Assembly (NCBI GenBank): GCA_016169945.1
Contig: JADLSH010000389.1
Span: 372,001 to 436,000, forward strand
Length of the DNA stretch: 64,000 nt
Source: Trachythela sp. YZ-2020
Lineage: Eukaryota > Cnidaria > Anthozoa > Malacalcyonacea > Clavulariidae
Reading direction: 5' to 3'
Positions 56,605 through 64,000 of the stretch are shown in pieces. The notes under the pieces were generated by a model. The model worked only from the letters and a program-made list of their open reading frames with translations. It was not told the DNA's origin and made no database searches. The stretch's first letter is position 1. Each line of letters starts with the position of its first letter. Made by a program: the position numbers and the translations under genes.

Positions 56605-56745
56605 TCAAACTACTTGTTTTGGATGATAGTGAGTCGTTGTGGAAAGTTCAGAATGAACGTCATCAATCCGGTCTCGTATCCTCAAACTATTTGCAACGAA
56701 TTGACCTGAATAAAGGTAAAAGGAGCATAGTGCAGAAAATATTTT
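56605..56745 (+). pseudogene. SH3 exon, copy 2, truncated
   Basis: The frame starts mid-domain with LLVLDDSESLWKVQNERHQS, continues GLVSSNYLQRIDLNKGKRSI and stops at TGA 56746. The first half of the domain is missing, with unrelated sequence before it. It is closest to copy 3. The following 280 bases also match the sequence after copy 3. Confidence 0.75.
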
Positions 56746-57684
56746 GACGAAGGGTGGGCACATCAGTGGTGTGTAAGCTGCCAATATCTGTCAAGGGCGA
56801 GAAACAATCCGTCGATTGCCGGCTGTCTGTTGTCTTCTTTGCCACCATCAATCGCAGAGGAAGCCAGCAGTGCCCCTGCGTCCTTGAACCCTTCTATAAT
56901 TGCTTCTTATTGGGATGTTTGCATTACCTTCGTACAAACTTTGTGTTGGTGTTCCTTCTTTCAAGTGAGGCCCAGACTAGTTCCTAGTTTTCTGTGCACG
57001 CGTTCTATTTTTCTGCGACATCACCGATAAAATGTGCGATCAAAACATCGCTCAAAACTAAAGACAGTACATGCGAAATTAAACAGTTATAAATACTCTT
57101 TCTCTGTAGGTATTGTTCCACTTTGGAATAGTCTGCCAGTTGTCTGTCAATGTTTGACAAAGGTTCCCCGCCAATTTTGGCTTTGTTGAGAACTCAACCC
57201 GGTAAGCCGGGCTCTAATGTACAGCCCCTATAAGAAGTTGTATTGCAAAATTAAGCAGGTGTCCCGATAATTTTTTCCGAGATGGCAGATTTCAATCCAC
57301 CGTTATTAACAAGTATATAACGTTTCGAATAGTTTACACCTATTGAAAATCAATTCTAGATTTCCAACGAGAGGTACACTTTGTAAATATGGGCGTTGCC
57401 ATGTGCGTTTCGACCATTTGCGAAACTAGAATATACGGACTGCAATTTTAGTGTAACTTTACACTCTCGTTCTTGATTCAACTATAATATTAACAGCGTT
57501 TCGAACAGAGGCTTTGTACGGCGGCGATATTGGATGACAGAAAGGAACAATATATTTTAAATCTATAGGGGGAAACTCTTTTGTTGGGTTTTTTCCGGAG
57601 AATTTGAAATCTATTTTTCCTGCCAGCGAACATGGCCGCCATGCAAAGCTTCTATATGTAAAATAAATTTATCTTCTTGTATAG

Positions 57685-57934
57685 ACATGGCTAAAGAAGA
57701 ATTTGCCATCGCACTATATGACTTTATTTCACAAGATGAAGACGAACTTTCTATAAAGAAAGGGGACAAACTACTTGTTTTGGATGACCGTGAGTCATGG
57801 TGTACAGTTCAGGATGAACGTCATCAATCCGGTCTCGTACCCTCAAACCATTTGCAACGAGCTGACTTGAATAAAGGTAAAAGGAGCATAGTGCAAAAAA
57901 ATTTTTGGCGAAACGGCGGGCACAACTGTGGTGT
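57685..57934 (+). CDS. SH3 exon, Nck-type, copy 3
   Basis: The same acceptor (TTCTTGTATAG) and ACATGG start as in copy 1 are present; ATG is at 57687. The SH3 domain reads EEFAIALYDFISQDEDELSI, KKGDKLLVLDDRESWCTVQD and HQSGLVPSNHLQR. ALYDF and VPSN are canonical; the second tryptophan of the usual pair is cysteine. The frame ends in GGHNCGV and TAA at 57936-57938, and a donor-like GTGTAAGC overlaps this stop. It may be an alternative first coding exon or a retired duplicate. Codon usage and sequence are close to copy 2. Confidence 0.65.
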
Positions 57935-58200
57935 GTAAGCTGGCATATCTTTCAAGGGTGAGAAACAATCCGTCGATTGCCGGCTGTCTGTTGTCTTCTT
58001 TGCTACCATCAATCGCAGAGGAACCCAACAGTGTCCCTGCGTCCTTGAACCCTTCTATACTTGCTTCTTATTGCGATGTTTGCATTACCTTCGTACAAAC
58101 TTTGTGTTGGTGTTCCTTTCTTTCAAGTGATGCCCAAACTAGTCCCTAGTTTTCTGTGCACGCGTTCTATTTTTCTGCGACATCACCGATAAAATGTGCG

Positions 58201-60000
58201 CGAGAGGACTACAAAATGTTTACCAATATGGCGGAATTGTCAGAATTTATAAACATTGGAGGAATATGCCGAATAAGTAAAGGTCAATCATCAATGTAAG
58301 TATTTAAGGATATTATGTGTATACAATATAGATAAAGCATCAAGTCAAAGGAATTATTTCAAGAATGACAAAAATTAAGGACAACTATTAAACACTCAGT
58401 GCGTGTGACAAGTAACGAATTAAATGTACTTTGTTACTGTATTTGAGTATTACTTTTGAGAAGTGGGCATGTAACGAAGTAAGTTTTTGCAAGAGTGCTT
58501 TTACTTGGAACGAAAGCGTTTTATGAAGTAACGTTTTATGTTTTCATTTGGTCTCGAAGTATTTTGTTACTTTACAGACAAAAATAGACAGAGAAATTGA
58601 ATCAATTTCGAATGACCATTACAAAAGCGACCTTGACAATTGGTCTTCTCATAGTATACAGTTCACAAAGTACATAAAATGAGTTAATGCATGCATGTGT
58701 AGACGTGTAGTCGCTGATTACTAGTGGATCTCACTATTCGAGTTTTTCGGCTTTTCGCTAGAGTACGTTGTAGAGAGTCACGCACATTCAACCGTAACTT
58801 CGAAACAGCCTGTTAGATAAGCATTTGTCATGGCATATAAATTATAAATGCTCAGTGATTGGTCATTTTGACATACAAGATTGTTTTATGTTAGCGTAAT
58901 GATAGCTGTCACATAGTGTCACAAGGCGGGGGGGGGGGGGGGGTCGGGGTAAGGATGGAAAAATTACCAAAAAGCATCACATATTTTCTGGAAAGCTCAT
59001 CTTTCATAAAAGGATGTGCATTCATGTGGGGCTAGAAGTTAATTATTGCAATAGCAATACCCCAAGTGTGTTTGTTCGGATTAATTGGTTATTTAATTTG
59101 TTACTTGTTATTTGATGCAGGTTGTTGCTAAAGTGTACAAGGCCATTTTTTGTATAAGTTTGTTGAAACTAAAGGGAAATCCATCACCAACTTACATACA
59201 TATTTGCCCTGATGTGGATGACAAAATAAAAAACTAAGCAATTTTCTAGCGGCATCTACTTTTATCAACAGATACCTTTTAAAGATGAAGAATTTGGCAG
59301 AGTTTATAATGAATGGAGGACTGGAGATAATAAATCGGAGGTTGACAACCTGTCATAGAGAAACTCTTTGGACATGTTACATGTACAAAAAATAATAAAT
59401 ATAATATAATTATGTACCACTTGAAAAATAATAGAAGAGGATGTTTTGAGGTTCATTACTGCTTAATAAGAATTGAATAATAATAATTAATAAATTTAAT
59501 AATAATGTTATTATAATTATATAATTACACTGTTATTTATTAAGTTTAACCATTGAGTTAAATATTGATCCCTAATTTTACCCTATTACTGTTCATTTAA
59601 TTGTGCCTGAATTGTTGTGCAGCAATTTTGGTGCGTCAATTGATATATTAATACGAATTAAATGCTGCCCCTTATGAATGTTCTAACAAGTAGCATTTAT
59701 GTATAAATAAATGAACACCAATCGGAATTCAAACAAGCTGTTATAGATGGCGACAGCTGTACTTGTTTCAAATCACAAATGTGACACTACACCGACTGCT
59801 GTTCTTGATTTCCAGCAAGAACTGCTTATGCAATAATTATGTATTCAATTGTGTATGTTTGTGGCTTGCTTAAGCTCTCTATAATATTTTATGTATGACA
59901 CTTTCACCAAATTTGTCGCAATAGGTTATGAAATTTGATACAAATCTATTAACACTTTAATTTTCGCTCATTGGAGATTCCGCTATTTTGTCAGCATGAA
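58201..60000. other. Noncoding stretch
   Basis: No exon recognised. A run of 16 G lies at about 58927-58942. AT-rich sequence dominates from 59.3 kb. Confidence 0.45.
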
Positions 60001-60019
60001 GCCATGATCTCAATATAAC

Positions 60020-62072
60020 GAGTGAGGACAAATTGTCCTCACTTTTGAAATTTTAAAACATTTTATTCTAGAGTAAATACAAAATATATAAATATAATAA
60101 TTATAGTATTAAGGCAAGGAAGCCCAAATGAAACCAAGAGGCTTATGAGCGAGTATTGGGCTACCTTATTATAATCCGATAAAACCGGAATCAGGAAGTA
60201 TTAAGTATGAATTTATTTACAACAATGTGGTTTTTACGCTTACATATCGAAAAGATAAACTTTTAATTTTTTCTTAAAACAGGAAACAGATGGAGCATCA
60301 TAAATATTCTGACTAATAGAATTAGAAAACTTCACACCTTGATAAATAACGGAGAACTGCTTAATATTTGTTCTACAGAAAGGGACATAATACAATTTCG
60401 AATTACGGGTATTATAATTATGAACTTGATTAACACAACAAAAAAATTTATCAAAATTAGCCGGTAGCATTCTTTTGTGGAATAAAAACATAAATTTACC
60501 TAAGTGGAATAAATATATCTTCTGAAATGGGAGAAGTCCAAGATCATTAAACATGGGCTCAGTATGAGCATCGCGTATACGGCCTTATTTATAATCCTAA
60601 CAACACGCTTCTGTAATAACACAATACGTCTTAGATTTAATGGATACGTTGATCCCCAGACTAAAATACAATATTGCATGTATGGATAAACAAGAGAATA
60701 ATATAGTGTTAACAATGTTGATTTAGAGAGGTAAAAACTAGCCTTTTTAATAATGCCAATCGATTTAGACATTTTCCTCGTTACATGCGAAATATGAGAT
60801 TTCCAAGAGAGATGCTCATCCAAAATTACTCCGAGAAAACTAACCTCATTAATTAAGGAAATTTGATGACTACTTAGGACTATATTAACATCAACATTAC
60901 ATGATTTTTGTTTCGGTCTAAAACTCATGAACTTAGTTTTTTCAAAATTAATTGATAATCTATTAGCAGCAAACCAATCAGATAGTTTAAGTAACTCATG
61001 ATTGACTTGGTCAATTAGAAATGACAGGTTTTTATGTGAGTGGAATAAATTTGTATCATCAGCAAATAACACATAGTGAAGGATATCTGAAGCATTACAA
61101 ATATCATTGATATATAGTAAAAAGAGTAAGGGACCAAGTATTGATCCCTGCGGTACACCACAATTGATTGGTATTTTTTGTGAACTTATGCCATTATATA
61201 CAACAAATTGTTGCCTTTCATTAAAATAACTTTTAAACCAGTCTAGAGGAACACCCCGAATTCCGTAATGTTGAAGTTTATCAAACAAAATACAATGATC
61301 AATAGTGTCAAATGCCTTGGATAGATCCAAAAAAATACCAACTGTGAACTCCTTTATATCAATTCCTGAAGAAATTTTGTTATATAGATCCAATAAGGCT
61401 AAAGAAGTCGAATGATCCTTTCTAAATCCATATTGATTTTCAGTAAGAATACTGAGTCTATCCACATAGCTTATCAAACGATTGTAAACAACTCTTTCAA
61501 AGACCTTATAGAAAATTGGAAGGACTGAAACTGGTCTGTAGTTTGACATAAGTCTACGATAGCCTGATTTAAATACAGGTATTACTCTCGCAATTTTAAA
61601 AAAATCAGGAAAAATGCCAGACGATATAGATAAATTAACAATGTGAGCTAAAGGTTTAGCAATTAGATCAATAGATTCTTTAATAACAGACACAGGTAAA
61701 TTGTCGTAGCCAGAAGCCACACCGTTCCTAAAAGAATTTACAATTTCCGTTATCTCTTGCTCGGTCGTTATATCAAAAAACATACTATCTACAAACTCAC
61801 CAGAAAGAAACGAATTTGGGGAAACAGGAACCTGTGGAATCTTACTAGCTAGATTAGACCCTAAAGTTTAAAAATATTTGGAAAAATTATTGGCTATTGA
61901 AATTGGATCTGAACAATCAACATTATTAATTATAAATGTAGATGGGAGTTTACTTGTTTGTTTGCGATTACTGATAATTTCATTCAAGATATTCCATGTT
62001 TTTTTACAATTTGACTTATTACGCTCTAATTGCTGCTCATATTTAATTACCAGCAGGCTGCATATTAATTAA
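60020..62072 (-). pseudogene. CR1-type LINE, reverse transcriptase with few breaks
   Basis: On the minus strand the frame begins near 62070 with YEQQLERNKSNCKKTWNILN, the usual linker before the reverse transcriptase. One stop (TAA 61868-61870) interrupts it. The main frame (61783-60570) has all catalytic blocks: NYRPVSVLPIFYKVFERVV, NQYGFRKDHSTSLALLDL, GIFLDLSKAFDTIDH, NCGVPQGSILGPLLFLLYIN, LFADDTNLF (FADD at about 61056-61067), LSINFEKTKFM and VSFLGVILDEHLSWKSHISH. A 1-base shift near 60570 moves to the last frame, which ends at 60240. The 3' UTR with ATAAGCCTCTTGG follows to about 60020. The endonuclease is missing, a typical 5'-truncated copy. Low damage suggests fairly recent insertion. 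Confidence 0.9.
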
Positions 62073-62238
62073 TAAAAACGCGTATAAGAGACCTGGGAAC
62101 TAAGCTGACTGAGGTCTGCTGTTGTCGAACACTGGGACCGAACTGAGAAAGCATGTGTTTTGGTTAAAAACCCTTTATTTTTATCTGTGATTATTTGTGG
62201 GGGATCAGTCTTTGGAGGCGGACTTTCCTACACCTGGC
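62073..62238. other. Short stretch between the LINE and the repeat scrap
   Basis: Nothing recognised. Confidence 0.4.
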
Positions 62239-62343
62239 ACGGGCGTTGGCATGTGCGTTTCGACCATTTCCTGAAAGAATATACGGACAACAATTTTTAG
62301 TGTAACTTTACACTCTCGTTCTTGATTCCACTATCATAAAAAC
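62239..62343 (+). repeat. Partial third copy of the SH3-region repeat
   Basis: This block matches 57390-57490 (GCATGTGCGTTTCGACCATT, then TTTACACTCTCGTTCTTGAT). It has no SH3 sequence. Confidence 0.75.
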
Positions 62344-64000
62344 AAGGGGAAATCAATTAGCGCGTTTGTTTACATTTTGGCTCATACCAATTAGAATCCG
62401 TGAATTTAAAGCCTTCCGTGCCGCTGAATTTTTACTTTTTTGATCCAATAACAATAAATTCTGATAAAACGTGCTTATTTCTTGAATTCCCCGGGATGCA
62501 TTTTTTTATTTCGACTTTTTTTTATTTCGAACGTGAGATATTTATGTTTGAATAACCGTATTGCGGAACGCGTAATATCGCGTTTATTGCCGTAATTGAT
62601 CACTTTTATGCAATATTGCATGTGTATCGTTAGGTAGTTTTGTAACGTTTTACAGTACCTCATTTTATTGTGCACACACCTAATAACACATTAAAAATGT
62701 TATTTACTGTAATATCATTATGAAATGTATAATGTGTTATTGCACAACTTTTTGTATACCTATCTGTGTGGAGAGGTCGCATATTTTATATGGGTAAAGA
62801 AAATTTCATTCTAATTATACGATTATTAATTTGTTTTCTTAAAGCAGAACTGTGTGAGTGTTTATTTATTTATCTGTCTGAATGTTTATCTATTTCACTG
62901 TATATTTGTGTTTCAGATAGATATTTTGGAATATTAAATGATCAATTATAATCCTTGACCTCCTTTCGATTTAATTTAATGTAAAAGGAGTTCTCGTTTA
63001 TAGTTCTTGTCCTGTGTTTGATGTGTTCTCCAATTAAAGGAATGGGGATTTCATACCATAGGGCCTGGGGTATGATTGCCCAATTTTTAGGTCGCCACGA
63101 ACCTATATGAACATGCTTTGTGATTGCCGTTGATTATGACAATAGACCTTTCCCCTTATAGCAATAGGCCCGCTGAGCATGACGGTAGGAGGACGCCATT
63201 TGCGTCCGAACGAAATGGCCGCTACATGAGCGAGCGATTTCGCTCGGGAGAAGAAATGGGGGATTTTATCAATATTTTGCACCCATCGATGACTTTTTCC
63301 TATCGGGAGTTTGTCACTACACATGGACGAAATTTCAAGAAGATCCGTGCAAAAATTGCGAAGAAACTGCGTTGAGAAGATGACAAGTTGTGAACATGCT
63401 TCGCATAAATTTGCTCGCGAAATATTGACCACATGAACTTAAAACAGGTGAGTTAGCTTTTCAAATTGCAATCGTCTAATTTTTTTTTACAAAATAAGCT
63501 TCACTGATAGTTCTTATTGGATCTCAAAGTTATTTTACTTGTATACTTGTGTAAATGCCGTTTTGAGCTTTATGAAATTGACAAATGCTGTCACGATTTC
63601 GTTCGAATTTGTCATTAAGTGCCTTGGTCTGACCAAATGTTTTAGATTTGTTTGGCGCCAAAATATCCGAATTTAAATAAGAAACTCAAGCTCTAGCAAA
63701 AAATATGAAGGTGAAAGTGTTTTTCTTGGTTTATTGCTGTTGTTTGACCTCTTGTTAAAGCCTGCTGTGGTTCTTACTCTCCATTGTAATTTAATTGAGT
63801 TCTAGAATAATATTCAGGTAAATAAAAGTTACAGCTTTTAACTTATCTAAGCCTTTAACTTATATTAAATTTTTAGTTAGGATGTAAACATTTAGATAGG
63901 AATATATTAAGTAAATTAATAGTGAAATTCATTTAAAATCGTTTTAAAATTCTGTAGATTAATATATTGTAAATACTTGTAATATATAAATTGTACAGCT
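62344..64000. other. Noncoding stretch to the window end
   Basis: No exon recognised. Frames on both strands at 63.1-63.4 kb overlap and have no known motif. Confidence 0.35.

Larger units (their letters stand above)
56031..58200 (+). repeat. Tandem segmental duplication carrying the SH3 copies
   Basis: Unit A (about 56031-57035) and unit B (about 57351-58200) match in blocks. Both contain CCAACGAGAGGTACACTTTG, TTTACACTC(T/G)TGTTCTTGATTC, the SH3 part and GTTTTCTGTGCACGCGTTCT. They differ by indels and substitutions. Part of the same unit (GTGCGTTTCGACCATTT, TTTACACTCTCGTTCTTGAT) recurs at 62239-62343, beyond the LINE. Confidence 0.8.

Noticed and set aside
63103..63432. Overlapping ORFs on both strands at 63.1-63.4 kb
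   Set aside because: No domain, no splice context, and neither strand is favoured.

Overview
The window looks like AT-rich nuclear DNA from an invertebrate animal. The real coding pieces are short exons bounded by GT/AG splice sites, repeats fill most of the space, degraded non-LTR retrotransposons of the CR1/Jockey type occur three times, tRNA-derived SINEs are present, and there is a degenerate internal array of the animal-type telomere repeat TTAGGG. No operons, bacterial genes or CRISPR arrays were seen. The style of the repeats and of several unnamed cysteine-rich ORFs reminds me of cnidarian (anthozoan) genomes. That is a recollection, not a test.

Host genes are few. A three-exon NTF2-fold (SnoaL/DUF4440-like) gene runs on the + strand from 5912 to 19482; its first exon was not found. 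At 55.5-58.2 kb lies a tandem set of Nck-type first-SH3 exons: one intact with a clean splice donor, one truncated and broken, one intact but ending differently. An ORF with a ZAD-like CxxC...CxxC pattern (28825) is cut by a large insertion.

The outstanding object is 29243-35314: a 6.07-kb, almost perfectly palindromic element flanked by a 6-bp direct repeat (CCGGTC) with AGTAGG...CCTACT ends. Each arm of about 3 kb carries a copy of a C2H2 zinc-finger gene transcribed outward from the centre, with its own TATA box, plus two smaller candidate ORFs. The axis is an inverted array of a 21-bp repeat that is much longer on the right. The left zinc-finger copy has two 1-bp deletions and the right copy is intact. 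The 6-bp duplication and AG/CT ends recall Polintons, but no polymerase, integrase or capsid gene is present. It may be a non-autonomous relative or an unnamed class.

Many other inverted-repeat elements are present. They include a 680-bp palindrome with TTAA ends (piggyBac-like), a 2.24-kb palindrome with TTA ends (PIF/Harbinger-like) containing a nested hAT MITE with an 8-bp duplication, a 3.83-kb element with a 9-bp duplication, a 2.5-kb element with TIRs of about 270 bp around a decayed multi-exon gene, a hAT-like 837-bp element, a TA-flanked MITE, and several older foldbacks. Minisatellites occur at 15.2, 17.9, 20.1, 46.2, 47.8, 50.2 and 52.4 kb.

Region by region: 0-5.9 kb is repeats and unassigned DNA; 5.9-19.5 kb is the NTF2-fold gene with repeat-filled introns; 19.5-28.7 kb holds low-complexity DNA, a hAT-like element, SINEs, a LINE scrap and decayed ORFs; 28.8-35.4 kb is the interrupted ORF and the giant palindrome; 36.4-43.8 kb is a run of TIR elements; 44-52.8 kb is mostly noncoding with a LINE at 50.3-51.7; 52.9-55.4 kb is a TIR element; 55.5-58.2 kb is the SH3 cluster; 60-62.1 kb is a LINE; the rest is unassigned.
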